64,000 nucleotides of DNA from NCBI GenBank assembly GCA_038025085.1, contig CM076147.1, forward strand, positions 1,245,001 through 1,309,000, read 5' to 3'. Positions 48,115 to 59,872 of this stretch are shown here, one piece after another. Numbering within the stretch: position 1 is the first letter of the stretch; the number at the start of each line of letters is the position of its first letter. Source of the DNA: Tetragonia tetragonoides (Eukaryota; Streptophyta; Magnoliopsida; Caryophyllales; Aizoaceae). The translations under genes and the position numbers were made by a program. The notes under the pieces are model-generated. The model was not told the origin of the DNA and searched no databases. It saw only the letters and a program-made list of their open reading frames with translations.

Positions 48115-48400
48115 TGTGTTATTTTGTATTGAATTGAATTGAGTTGGACTAAATAAGAGTGTGTTTTTTTAGGGATGAAGTGAATTGATGAACTGCGCTT
48201 AATTGAATCGAATTCAACACCAGTGAAATGAAATGAACACTACTAAAATGAACCTAACACCACTGAACCGAATAAAACACCACTTTGTATCTGAGACAAA
48301 ATGTATATTTCTGAATTGATGTCATTGAATTGAACTGAAAATCACTTAACTGATACAAGACATACAACTCCTGAACTAAACTGAACTGACTATGTATATT
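48115..48400. mobile_element. Degenerate GGGTGTGTTATTTT / [25 protein letters not shown] ends
   Basis: Two left-type ends lie close together (48115 and about 48165), followed by GAACTGAAT-type core repeats to about 48380. Right ends are unclear. Confidence 0.4.
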
Positions 48401-48497
48401 TCAAAAAAAAAAAAAACCCTAATAATTAATGTGGGAGAGGAAGAGTAAATTTCTAAGCTAGACAATGTTAGATTGAACCAAACCATATAAGGAGTCA

Positions 48498-48785
48498 GGT
48501 TGTGTTATTTTCCACTTATTGGACCTTACCCAATCAGTGAAAAACAGTGACAAATGCAAAATATTATCTAATCAGTGAAAATCAGTGGCAGAACCTTATG
48601 CAATCAGTGGATATCAGTGGCATGACCTTACCCAATCAGTGAAAATCAGTTGCAAAACCCACATTCATACTTACAGAATAATACTGATCAATCAGTAAAA
48701 AGACTTTAACGAATCAGTGAGAATCAATAACATGACAGTATCCAATAAGTAAAAATTAATAGAAATATGTAAAAACGAACACACC
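48498..48785. mobile_element. GGTTGTGTTATTTTCCACTTATT MITE with AATCAGTG core
   Basis: The left end GGTTGTGTTATTTTCCACTT pairs with the right end ATATGTAAAAACGAACACACC. The core repeats ACCCAATCAGTGAAAATCAG. A target duplication is not clear. Confidence 0.65.
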
Positions 48786-48789
48786 ATTA

Positions 48790-49542
48790 GTGAAACAAAA
48801 GACATAGATGAGCACAAGGTGAAAAATGAGACATTCAAAAGGGGGTTAAAATGGAAAAACTTGAAAGGTAATTAGAAAATCGAAATAGCCAAATGAACCC
48901 TGAAGTCTGCAGACAATAGACTGCAGGCCAGGGCGAGATGGGAACGCAATATTGCAAAATATGAGGGGTGAAAAAGTAATTACCGTAATGCTTTTGTTGT
49001 GTGTTCGTGTTGGTGGATTGACTCATCATTGCCAATATTTGCCTTATAAATTATAATCATAAGAAATCAGTTTTTTATCTTTTTCATTTCTGTAAGCTAA
49101 GTGCTCCCTACTTTTATTTCTTTTCCCTCCCAAAAACAAAAACTTGCAATCAAGTTCGTTCAAAGCTAAGGGGGTCCAAAAATACTTATAATCATTTCCC
49201 TTGGAAAAACTGTCTCCAATCCATGACCATGAAATAATAATCATGAATATACATTTCATGCAATTCTGCATGAGACACTGGCCTATCTATAGAATGCATG
49301 ATATTATTGGAAATTTAAAAAAAATGTCTTCTCTCTATATACAAATGTTTCATTCCAACTAAAACATAAGTATTGATCAATAGATAAATAATTGGAAGCT
49401 AATGTGTGTATACAACTCACACACATGATTTTTCCATTTAATTAAATTGAACTGAATTCCAATTAACTGGACTGCATAATAATACGTGATAAGGCTGGTA
49501 CTAGAGTGACTTATTCGATCTACCGTCCTCTTTGAGCTCAAT

Positions 49543-49583
<41 letters not shown>

Positions 49584-50260
49584 AACCAACTGATGGCTAA
49601 TAAAAAGACAATAGGTCTCGTATATGAGACTGACTCGATGTGAGATTACCTGGTCTCTATACATGCACGTTGAGGCTATCTCATATGAGTTTTTATGATA
49701 AATAAATATGAACCAATGGGGTAGCAAGCCTACCACAATGGCCAATTGGACATGGCATGGCATGCCAAATTGCCACCAAATAAAATCCAATACAGAATTT
49801 CCAAAAAGACGTGACCAGACGAATACAAGAAATATCCTATTCCTGCCGTGACCAATATACAAAGGTGAACTGCGGAGCAGAAAATGACGGGAGTACTCTC
49901 TCTCTCTCCCTGTAACTGTAAGAGTATTCATTCATTAATCAAAGTCGTTTGAATTCGGTGGTGTATATATATATATATATATATATTATTATAATAATAA
50001 ACATTTTTATATTATATAATTTATACAAACTTACTTTTTTGCAGGATTTCAGAGGCAGCTGGTATGTAGTACTACTGTGTGAGGTGACTGGATGAGAGAG
50101 AGCAGATATGTCGTCCTGACCGTCAAATCTATCTTTAGATTGACAAACAGAGAGAGAGAGAAAAATAAATAAATAATAATAACAGTAGTACATAGAAGAA
50201 AGATAAATAAATCGTGAAGAAGTTATAGTTACATATTTCAATTTCATACGTGAGACCAGC
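48790..50260. other. ANT upstream region, two TA microsatellites
   Basis: TA repeats lie at 49546-49581 and 49964-49986. No other gene or clear element is seen in this stretch; distal ANT control sequences may lie here but none is identifiable. Confidence 0.5.
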
Positions 50261-50269
50261 TGGATTATT

Positions 50270-50763
50270 GTGTGATTTCCTCATATATATACATGATTCA
50301 CAAAGTAATTCCTTAAATAGCTTTGGTGTAAAAATAATTTCCACCATATACATCATGTAGGCTCGGACTCAGGCGCGGAATGTATAATATTTTTTTTGTG
50401 TGTTAATACAAAGCCCTGTGGCGCACAGAGGCTTTAGAAAGGCGCTTTGGGCCACAGCGACTTCCCTTGTATATTTTTCCTCTGCCTTTGAAAGCCTCTG
50501 TGCGCCACAACGACTTCCTTTGAATATGTTTCCACCACATTTTCTTTGTAATTTAGCTGAAAACATAAACAATAGTGAGCCGCTGTGGGCCACAGCGCCT
50601 TTCTAAAGTCTCTGTGCGCCACAGCGGCTTCTATAGTAACACGAAAAAAATGCATTCCGCGCCTGAGTCTGAGCCTATGTGATGTACATGCTGGAAATTA
50701 TTTTCGAACCGAAGCTATTTCAGGAATTACTTTGTCAATTATGTATAAATTAGGAAATCACAC
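50270..50763. mobile_element. Long-TIR foldback (Mutator-like) MITE in ANT upstream region
   Basis: Arms of about 190 bp (50270-50458 and 50582-50763) are imperfect inverted repeats, starting GTGTGATTTCC and ending GGAAATCACAC, with a highly conserved inner stretch ACTCAGGCGCGGAATG / CATTCCGCGCCTGAGT. A 9-bp target duplication TGGATTATT lies at 50261-50269 and 50764-50772. Length of duplication and of TIRs fits a Mutator-like non-autonomous element. The inner part repeats GGCGCACAGAGGCTTT in both orientations. It ends 395 bp before the ANT start codon. Confidence 0.88.
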
Positions 50764-50772
50764 TGGATTATT

Positions 50773-51157
50773 ATAGAGAGAGACTATTAGGAGAGAGAAA
50801 CAAAGCTTTGTGATTTCATCTGGGTTTTTCAAGGGTTTTGTGTGAGAGTGTACTATCATAGGAAATAAAATTACCCAAACCTCAAAAAAAAAAAAAAAAA
50901 AAAAAAGGGAAAAAATTCAACTTTTTTTGTTAAAAATAAACACAGATCCCTATGAATATGATAGCATCAAAGCATTTGCTTCAATTCCTCTTCTTTATAC
51001 CTTCTCTTTCATTCTCTTTGTTTGAAGAGTGCTAGCCAAACAAATATTGAGAGAGAGAGAGAAAAGAGAGGAATATTTTCAGTTTTTGAGATTATGATTA
51101 GTTTATTTTCCCTCTAGTAAAAAAGTTTGTTAGCATAATTTTATTACAAAAGTCAAA
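50773..51157 (+). promoter_or_regulatory. ANT proximal promoter and 5' leader
   Basis: It holds an A-rich run (about 50884-50906), CTTCTTTATACC near 50990 as a possible TATA element, and a GA repeat (51050-51072) of the type common in plant 5' leaders. Start site not determinable. Confidence 0.45.
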
Positions 51158-51305
51158 ATGAGGGTGTTAAGTGAAAACCACCATAGTAACAACAATATGA
51201 GCAATAATGGAAGTAACAACAACAGCAACAACAACACTAACAACACAAACTGGTTGGGTTTCTCATTGTCACCACAAATGAACCTTGAAGTTGCTAGTGG
51301 AAGAG

Positions 51306-51338
<33 letters not shown>

Positions 51339-51780
51339 GTGGGTTTCTCTCTCATCATCAAGCAAGTGTTGCTGCAGGTAATAGTTCACCATTGACAGTA
51401 ATGCCACTCAAGTCTGACGGGTCTCTTTGCATTATGGAAGCTCTCACCAGATCCCAACTACCCCAAGGTCCGTATTTATTTATTTATTATTTTTTATCGT
51501 ATGATTGTTTGTTGTTGTTGTCGTTGTTAATTACTTCCTTTTTTTGGTTACGTTGTTTTCTTTGTTTGGTTGTTGGGGATGAAAAAAAATTCATTTAATT
51601 CTTTTGCAGTGCCGAAATTGGAGAATTTTCTTGGTGGAGAAACAACAACAATGGCACTTAGCTTAGATACTCGTCATCATTTTCACCAACAGCAGAATTT
51701 GGACGCTTATTTCTCTCTCCTAAGTAGCCAAGGGTTATACCAAGTAGCTGATCAAGAGAGCTTGTTTTTCAGAAACTGGG

Positions 51781-51811
<31 letters not shown>

Positions 51812-54800
51812 GCAGCAGCATTATAATAATGGTGGTTATGTTGGTGGTTATGGTGGAGATTTGCATTCTCTCTCCTTGTCAATGAGCCCAGTAGGTTCTC
51901 AGTCTAGTTGTGTTACTGTTGCTCGCCAGATATCTCAACAACCTGAAAACGGTTTTTGTGGTAATAATTATGCTGTTGTTGAAACAACAAAAAAAAGAGG
52001 CATTGATAAAGTTTTGAACAACAATCATAAACAAACAGTTCATAGGAAATCTATTGACACTTTTGGGCAACGTACCTCTCAGTTTAGAGGTGTTACCAAG
52101 TATGTCATTTTTATTTTTATTTTTTTCAGCACTTTTTTGTGTATTTTTTAAAATATTTATGTTTTTAGTTATTAATGGGGTTTTTGAAAATTGAAAAACA
52201 GGCATAGATGGACAGGGAGATATGAAGCTCATCTATGGGATAACAGTTGCAAAAAGGAAGGACAGACAAGAAAAGGGAGACAAGGTTAGTCATTGAAATA
52301 TAGTACCAAAAAATCCTCAACTTGTTTAAATTTGTTCACACAAGTATTTAATTTGTTTGGAAGTTACCTATAGCTTTTTTTTACTGTTATTTTCTTTGTT
52401 TTTTTTTCCAGTGAGATTTATCATTTATGGGTCCATTTGGATTTTGGATCTGACTACTTTGGTTTACTTATTAATGTTTTCTTGTTTGTCCTCTTTTTCA
52501 TGGCTTGCTTGTTGATGATGCCATTTTAATCAAAATCCTGCATTTTCAGTTTATCTTGGTAAGCTTGTTTTTTTTTCTTTCTGGGATTTATTTCTTTATT
52601 ATTTTTAAAGAATTTTTTTTCTTCTTTTTTGCCAAATTCTGAATTATTGTCTGCAATTTCAGGAGGGTATGACATGGAAGAGAAAGCAGCTAGATCTTAT
52701 GATCTTGCAGCACTAAAATACTGGGGACTCTCTACTCACACTAACTTCCCTGTATGTTACCACTTTGTTAATTAGTACTTGTAATTAGTTGAACACAAAA
52801 ATTCGTATGAGGCCGCCTCACCTCATGCAAAACATGACGTCATATTTGACTATAGAGATAGCCTTATGTTAAGGCGGCCTCATAACAAGTTTTTTATCAG
52901 TTGAATTATCATCAATTTTCAACGTTTATTTTCGGGTTATAAGCTTAAAAGTATGCTAATTTATTGCTGTTTTTACTTGTTTTATCATTTTAATGCCAGA
53001 TAGAGAACTACAAAGAAGAGATTGAGGAAATGAAGCACATGACACGTCAGGAATTTGTTGCTCATTTGAGAAGGTAAAATGTAAACATAATGATAAACTC
53101 TTAATGTTATGTTTAATTCAAATATCAAATTGTGTGTGGTGAAGGGTGAATTTTAAACCCTATATATATGTCATGAATGCTTTGCAGGAAGAGCAGTGGC
53201 TTTTCTAGAGGAGCTTCTATGTACAGAGGAGTGACAAGGTTCAATTGATTTCCTTACAATGCAATGCTTTAAGTTGCTCTGTTATGATTATTATTAATTA
53301 ACCAAATTATCATGTGGTTAATGTGAAAGTTAGTTCACTTTAAAGGATAATGCTATTGCTTAGTCACCAAATTTGGCACCTCCCAAAATGTTAAAGAATG
53401 TGCAATCACGGGTGCATATAATTAGCTTCTACTCTCTATGATATGCCCAAAGGTTAAAAAATGATGCAATTGGACATATAACTAATGAATTAACGACTTA
53501 TAAGCGTGTTCTTTTCCATGCGGAACTGAATATTTTAAAAAGAGAGTAGATCATATCATATCATTGAACTAATTATCAAGTAACTGGAAAAGGCACACCG
53601 TACTTATATCTAAGATAAATGTTGGTTTGTGTTTGTTGTTTTCCTACAGGCATCATCAACATGGTCGATGGCAAGCAAGGATAGGCAGAGTTGCTGGGAA
53701 CAAGGACCTTTATCTTGGGACATTTAGTGAGTCCCCTTGACTTTTCCACTTATAGATCATATAGTTTCTCTTTTGTACTTTAGTACTTGCTGGTTTTAAA
53801 TTTCGTTTAAGTTTTTCTTTTTTGGGTCCATTATATTAATTGAATTGTTATTATGTTTGAAAAAATTCCAGAAAAAGTATTGGCCTATATATGAATCCTT
53901 GTGGTTGAAGTTAAAGAAGCATTGAAAATGAGCCACTATTGTCTCATGCATGTCATTCTCTGTTTCATGGTCTTGACTAGCAAAAAAAAAAAAATTTAAA
54001 ATTTAAAAAAAAAACAAAAAACAAAAAACTCTGTTCCATGGGTTTTCTTTTCAGCCACTACTAGTAGTCTTTGTTTTGCTTTTATAAGGCTGACCCTTCT
54101 TGCTTTTGCTTGGTTTAGCTTTGAGTCTCTTCACTGTTTGACTATTACCTTTTCATAGCTGCCCTTATTCAAGCTAGCATAAAAGGAAATGCATGTTATT
54201 AGACCCTACAAAACAGAAAGGCTATATACTATACTTAAACCCTTAATGTGGACTTTATCAATTGTTTGCATCTTTGGTTACGGAGTAAGTGGAAAAGAAC
54301 ACACCCATAGTCAAGAGCGATTCTTTTAATTTTATTGAAAGATTACTGATTTATGTATATGATGTGGCTTATTAGGCACCCAAGAAGAGGCAGCAGAAGC
54401 ATATGATGTGGCTGCAATCAAGTTTAGAGGGCTAAATGCTGTGACTAATTTCGACATCAGTAGGTACGACGTCGAAATGATTATGGCTAGCAACTCTCTT
54501 CTAGCTGGTGAGCAAGCTAAACGAAACAAGCTCGCCTTGATCGATCAACCGGCCAACGAACGAAGCTCGAGCTCTTTAGCTGATCACAACATTATTGTTG
54601 GTGGTGATTCAATTTCCAGCTTAGCTTTAGCTAATGATGCCAATATTGGTCAAGAATGGAAGATGATGTTATACCATTCCCATGATGAGCAACAAAGTTA
54701 TGGAAACACTACTTCGTTTTCGGACTTTGTTGGGCTTGACCCCACAAGCCCAACCCGTCATCCAATTGGTGAGGACTCGGCTAAGTTGGGCTCGGCCCAT

Positions 54801-55019
54801 TTGTCTAATTCATCCTCATTGGTCACCAGCTTGAACAGCTCTAGGGAAGGCAGCCCAGACCAGAGGAATGGGTCCTCATCTTCACCATTGGGCTCGAGGT
54901 TCGCGGGCTCGGCTAGTGTTGTTAATGGTTGGATTCCATCAGCCCAGTTAAGGCCTGTCTCTGCTGCTATTCCTGTGTCTCATCACCTCCCAGTTTTTGC
55001 TGCTTGGGGTGATGCTTAA
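51158..55019 (+). CDS. ANT: AINTEGUMENTA, AP2-type transcription factor
   Basis: Nine exons: 51158-51467, 51610-52099, 52202-52284, 52550-52558, 52663-52751, 53000-53073, 53188-53238, 53650-53726, 54376-55019; 1827 nt, 608 aa (Arabidopsis ANT is 555). Motifs: NWLGFSLSP (31-39), [14 protein letters not shown] (83-96), PKLENFLGG (105-113), [23 protein letters not shown]2 repeat 1 (about 263-327, with the 10-residue-longer R1 form), linker 328-363, AP2 repeat 2 (about 364-422), then [14 protein letters not shown] and the C-terminal [10 protein letters not shown]. The [11 protein letters not shown] block, LLAGE region and VFAAW end single out ANT among AIL/PLT genes. ANT is a nuclear DNA-binding activator promoting organ growth and ovule integument development. 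Asn- and Gln-rich tracts (AAC and CAA repeats) enlarge the N-terminus. Repeat 1 has VTKHRW where Arabidopsis has VTRHRW. No miR172-type site is evident, as usual for this lineage. Confidence 0.96.
52550..52558 (+). other. ANT: 9-nt microexon of ANT
   Basis: TTTATCTTG between a TTTTCAG acceptor and a GTAAGC donor supplies most of the VYLG codons within AP2 repeat 1. A 9-nt exon at this point is a conserved feature of the AP2/ANT lineage; without it the repeat would lose three residues in frame. Confidence 0.93.
52806..52884. mobile_element. Short MITE in ANT intron 5
   Basis: Inverted ends TATGAGGCCGCCTCACCTCA and AAGGCGGCCTCATA enclose about 80 bp. Related to the element at 46152-46267. Confidence 0.65.
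53503..53601. mobile_element. Short GCGTGTTCTTTTCCA element in ANT intron 7
   Basis: The left end AGCGTGTTCTTTTCCATGCG pairs with the right end AACTGGAAAAGGCACACC. ACTTATA lies at 53496-53502 and 53602-53608. It belongs to the GGGTGTGTTCTTTTCC end group. Confidence 0.6.
54283..54307 (-). mobile_element. Orphan MITE right end in ANT intron 8
   Basis: GGAGTAAGTGGAAAAGAACA followed by CACCC matches the right ends of the GGGTGTGTTCTTTTCCACTT group. No left end is found nearby, so it is a deletion remnant, close to the exon 9 acceptor (54375). Confidence 0.55.
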
Positions 55020-56582
55020 TTAACAACTCTAAGGGCTGTGGAAAGTTGGAGCAAGTTTTTGCATGAGGGAAAAGAAAAGACTAAAGTGAAAAGGGCAAAA
55101 AAAAAGTGGGAATTTGGTGGTAAAAAGAAAAATCTTTCTTTTTTTGTGGGGAACAAAAGAGGGTTTAGTGGAAGAATTTAGAGGGGGGTGATTAGACTTA
55201 ATCAAAGGGACAAAAGTGGGGGTCTTATATATCTGTCTGTAAACAAAATGGTAGAAACTTTTGTCAAACTTAATGCAAAACTTTTTGGCTCCAATTGGAA
55301 GGGAATTGAAGATTTTCTTTGGCAGAAATGGAGGGAAAAAGAAAAAGGTAAGAGAAGACCTAATGATTAAAATTCTGTGGCATGATGTTGGCAATATAAA
55401 CATAAGATGGATGACACCCACTTCTCTTAGCTTGTAAAAATTATTGGATCTGCTTTTGGTAACTTTTTGAAAATGTTATTATGTAGGTCCATTGATTTTT
55501 AAGTACAAATTCTAGCTCAATGTGTTTTGTACAATAATGCATGAAAAAAGGGGATTTTCACTACTAGCTAGCTTTGACCACAATCATCCTCTTTCAACTT
55601 ATATGTTGCTCAATCTGCATTGCACTATCATTGCATAATATGCTATCTGCTTTGCTTTTGATGTTTTTCCTTATCTTGTGCTTTCCTTAAGGGTGGCAGA
55701 CATTCTCTATGATTACTTACAAAAGGAGGAGATTAGGAGATTTGCAAATTAGGACTAGTTCGTGTTAATTTTAACTTTAGGGTTATCGTCATAATTAGCT
55801 AGAAATTTCCTCTACTTTTAGGATAAACTTTAATATTAGAGTATAAAGGTATGAAATGGTTAGTGTTTTCAAATCTTCATATTGAAGCATGAACAATGGT
55901 CAATAGGGACAAGTCTAACTCGTCCTTGACTTTGGTCTAATTGACAACTAATCGACTTTCAAAACCACAAATCAATTTTAGGCATAGTATAATAATAGCG
56001 CAAAGTCACGCGTCAACAATATAGAAGTTAACAGATCATTTCTCCCTCACTCTCTCATATTATCGGCCACATTTGGTGCTCTTACCCCCTTTTATAGGAC
56101 CAACACAATGGTTTACTTAGAAGTAAACAAAAGGAATTTGAGTTGTGATATGAGCATGCTATTATAATTGCTCTTATAGTCTTACACAATGAGGATAAAT
56201 CTGCAATATGTCCCATATGCTTATACATAACTCAAAATCAAACATAACTTTTAATTTTAAATATCTACCTTTGAGTAGAGGGCTTATTTCATTAACCACT
56301 TCGATGGTCATTGTTCAAGAAGTGTAGTCGCTTGTTCCCTCAGGAGTCAGGATCATCAATTTCTCCCTCCTCAGAGAGAACAAGTGATGATATTGTTCAA
56401 TAATCAGGGAATTCGCTGGGACGACATGTTTCATCTTTGTAAGAATTAAGATTTCTTCTTCCAACTCGTCTCAGAATAGGCTTTATGGGTATGGTACTCG
56501 CGATCTCTTCAAATATGATTTCTAACTTTTATGAGGTTGATAATATATTTAAGAGTATTTTCTTGACATAAAAATTTAAGAG
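55020..56582 (+). other. ANT 3' UTR and downstream intergenic
   Basis: The first few hundred bases should be 3' UTR (purine-rich, AAAAAAAGTGGG near 55100); no clear AATAAA was chosen. No further gene is recognised. Confidence 0.45.
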
Positions 56583-56585
56583 TTA

Positions 56586-56686
56586 GGATGTGTGTTTTTT
56601 ACATCGAACTAAATTGTTAGAAAAAAAAATAATAGATTTTTGAACAAAAGTAAACTCATTACAGCGCAAGTAAAAAAGAACATACC
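56586..56686. mobile_element. 101-bp GGATGTGTGTTTTTTACATC MITE
   Basis: Ends GGATGTGTGTTTTTTAC and GTAAAAAAGAACATACC are inverted repeats with TTA at 56583-56585 and 56687-56689. It is the smallest member of the group. Confidence 0.8.
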
Positions 56687-57177
56687 TTAATTAATTCATA
56701 TTTGTTTTTAGCCACATCCCCCATTCGGCCATGACCTCATGGGCCGGCACCACTTGGTGGGATGCAGAATAAAAAGATAATAAAATGCATGTAAAAGCAA
56801 CTCCATGTCCTGATGTGGGACAGTTGAAGAACCATATCATCATTGAATCGCTATTGTTGTATGTGGAGTACTTCGTTCATTATCCCTTTCCCTCGTGTTA
56901 CACCCTTCGTGTGGTTGAATGCATTTTTTGACCACGTTTGAGGTTTAAAATGATGAGATTTTGAAGAACTTGAAATGTTGGTGCAAAAATGTTTGGCGCC
57001 TTGCTTTTGCTTTGTAATGTACTTATACTTCAAATACTTATATACTCTGCAAATAAAGCCAACCTTAATCATGAACTACAATGAATTAGAACACTTATAA
57101 GAAATATTAATTAATGATCATTAAGGCGGAGTTTCCCCTTACTTTCTTAATTTCTTGTTCTTTTCCTTTATTTTATA

Positions 57178-57220
57178 CTAGGTGGATACCCGTGAATATG
57201 CCCGTGCGTTGCACAGGTTG
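57178..57220 (-). repeat. CTAG plus CCCGTGCGTTGCACAGG hairpin terminus
   Basis: CTAGGTGGATACC is followed by the imperfect hairpin CCCGTGCGTTGCACAGG (57201-57217). On the minus strand this reads hairpin, short spacer, CTAG, T: the layout of a Helitron 3' end. The other end was not found. Confidence 0.4.
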
Positions 57221-57984
57221 TGATTATATAATAAAATTAATAAAACGTGATAATTAATCTCATCGAAAAATCAAAGTATAATTGTCACTTATGAAAAATT
57301 ATTAGTAATATATGGATAACTATTTATATAATCCATTTAATATCACGAATGCCATATAATAAGATTACTATGACTTTCTAAGGCATCTTATCTAATATTA
57401 ACTCTTATCGTCAAATTTAATTAACTCTTAATTAACTCATCCCATATGTTACATGATCCAAGAGGTAATAGTTTCAAAGTCTTTCTATGCTTGATGTTGG
57501 TACGCCAAGGCTCTTATGTTGATATAAGTGTACAACTAACCTTTCAAAGATATGATTCTTTTATGGTAAAATCAGTTTAAATGTCTAATGTATACATAAC
57601 TATTTTTCAAAAAAAAAAAAAGAAAAGAAATTTTAGACGTAAGCTTTAGAACGCAAAACATATTTTAATGCTTGCTTGTTTTTCCAAAGTTATATGCGGT
57701 CAATGTACTGCCTTGAAGAACGCAAAAGTCCAATGTAATATTATTTGTGGTCTGGAGGGAGTAAATTAATAATTATAAAGTTGAAAAAAACATTAATTGA
57801 AGCTCTAAAATAACATGGGGGATTAGTATATTACGTACAGTTATAAAATTATACGTGATAATGGTAAAGTTTCATATTAAAGATTGGACCTAGAATCATT
57901 TTATATTTATCCTTTATTTCTTTATTCTACACATACTCTTTTTATTATATTTTACCTTGAGATTGCTTTTTAAATTTTTGTAAC
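57221..57984. other. AT-rich intergenic, nothing identified
   Basis: It could be the body of the element whose end lies at 57178, but no second terminus or coding sequence is visible. Confidence 0.4.
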
Positions 57985-57987
57985 TAA

Positions 57988-58254
57988 AGCTCTGTTTGAT
58001 TCACCTTAATTTTACTTAAATTCAGTTCAGTTCAGTTCAGTTCATGTGTAATTTTATCACTCATATAACCTTTTATTCCGAAATTATTTCATGATAATAA
58101 TTATGTCATCGTAAAGATCTCAAAGCATACTTTTAATTGAGTCCAATATTGACTATGTTTGGACGAATTTCAAATGGTTAACGGTCAAGTTTAAAAAATC
58201 AAATCAATTCAGTTCAGTTCAGATCAGTTTTATCCAGGTAAATCAAACGGAGCC
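57988..58254. mobile_element. AGCTCTGTTTGATTCACCTT Harbinger-like MITE
   Basis: The left end AGCTCTGTTTGATTCACCTT mirrors the right end AGGTAAATCAAACGGAGCC. TAA flanks at 57985-57987 and 58255-58257. The core includes TTCAGTTCAGTTCAG on both sides. A partial relative begins at 31749. Confidence 0.85.
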
Positions 58255-58495
58255 TAATATACGTATATTTTCTCTTATTTTTACATTGCAACTTTTTCGT
58301 TGTGTAAGCTTGTCAAGCTAATTACTAATAATTACCTTTTTAGGTGGACGCATCTTATATTGTAAATCAATAGAACATATTACAATTGAGTCTTATTTTA
58401 AAGGATATTTCGTACTCGTTCCAATGGTGTAAGAAATTTATTTTTTTAAGCGGAGGAAATAAAGTTATATGCTAGTTAAAATCAAATATTCTAAT

Positions 58496-58672
58496 CTTTA
58501 ACGATTTAGGAAAGTACAACTTTAGTATATATTTTATACCAAAACCACTAATAGTATACTCCTTAACGATTTAGGAAAGTACAACTTTTGGTATATATTC
58601 TATACCAAAATCTCTAATAGTATACTCTTTAACGATTTAGGAAAGTACAACTTTAATAAATTTTTATTCCAA
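58496..58672 (+). repeat. Tandem repeat, unit about 65 bp, 2.6 copies
   Basis: The unit starts TTTAACGATTTAGGAAAGTAC, continues AACTTT and ATACCAAAA and ends ACTAATAGTATACTC. Copies start near 58498, 58563 and 58628. Non-coding. Confidence 0.85.
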
Positions 58673-58820
58673 AACTTATATTTCTATTTTATGTTTATAT
58701 TAAAATTTTATTACAATGGTTTGCTTAAGTGGACGCCTCCAATGCTGTCAGAAAATGCCTCTAATATATAGATATTATGATTATGATTCTGTTTCTTTTA
58801 TGTTAATAAGTAGTTTCATG

Positions 58821-59501
58821 TAGGGGTGAACGCAACCGGGTACCCACCGGGTATTGCACTACCCGTAATTGGAATTGGATCCACCGGTTTCTAACTTGTA
58901 GGAATTGGAATTGGAATTAGTTGCACCTGTTCCTAAATCTAAGGAATTGGAATTGGATTCACCGGTACCCACCAGTTCCTGGGTACCCAAGTCCGCATTA
59001 AATCCAAATTTTCTTATTTTTTAAATCAAATAAATGTATATTTTAATAATAAAAAACACCAATAAAAATATTACAATAATAAATATTAGTTTCTATAAAT
59101 ACCGCAAATATAAAATCAAATACTACAATCAAAATATTTAACATTGTATCCTATCAAAAAAAAATATATTTAACATTGTAAATCAAAATTTAAATAACGT
59201 ATACAATCATTTAATTATTAATATTACAAATACAATCATTAAAAACATTAAAATTACAAATGAAAAATTTTAAACTACTACCTTTACTAGAAAATCACCA
59301 TTCTTTATTTCTAACAAAGGAAAAAAGTCATTTAATTTTTTTACACTGGGTACCCAATCGGTTCCGGTTCTAAAAGTCAAGAATTGGAAATGAAATTGGT
59401 TGGTAACGGTTCCTATTTTTGGGAATTGGAAATGGTTAGACCAGTTCCTAACCAATTCCGACTCCAATACTAAGTACCCTGAATTTCTGCTCATCCCTAG
59501 A
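58821..59501. mobile_element. hAT-like MITE with TAGGGGTGAACG ends
   Basis: The left end TAGGGGTGAACG pairs with the right end TGCTCATCCCTA. GTTTCATG (58813-58820) and CTTTCATG (59502-59509) form an 8-bp duplication with one mismatch, as expected for hAT. Both arms are made of GGAATTGGAATTGG and ACCGGTTCC-like motifs around a central AT-rich part. Confidence 0.75.
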
Positions 59502-59872
59502 CTTTCATGTATGAGTTTTTAATAAAAATAATACATACATGCGAACAAAAATGTAATATCTCTAGACAAAAATAAAATATTAATAGTTGTCAGATTATGA
59601 CAAAATAATAATATTGGTAGTCAAATTATACGTACACAGTCAATTTCAGAGCTACCACGTACTTACATTTGCAAGTCACATTTGTAACCAATTAACTTAT
59701 CCCATATTTTATGTTTATTTTGTTATATAAGGAACTCGTGTTCACTATTCTTTAAGTGAGTATTTATTAAACCTTTACTATATATGCAATTACGTATAAA
59801 TCACATATATCAAGCAAGCCTACACAACAAAAAAAAAAAAAAAAAAAAAAACTTGGCAATAGGACCCCTAAG

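Noticed and set aside
49546..49581. TA repeat as a matrix-attachment or origin signal
   Set aside because: Simple TA microsatellites are common and nothing else supports a function.
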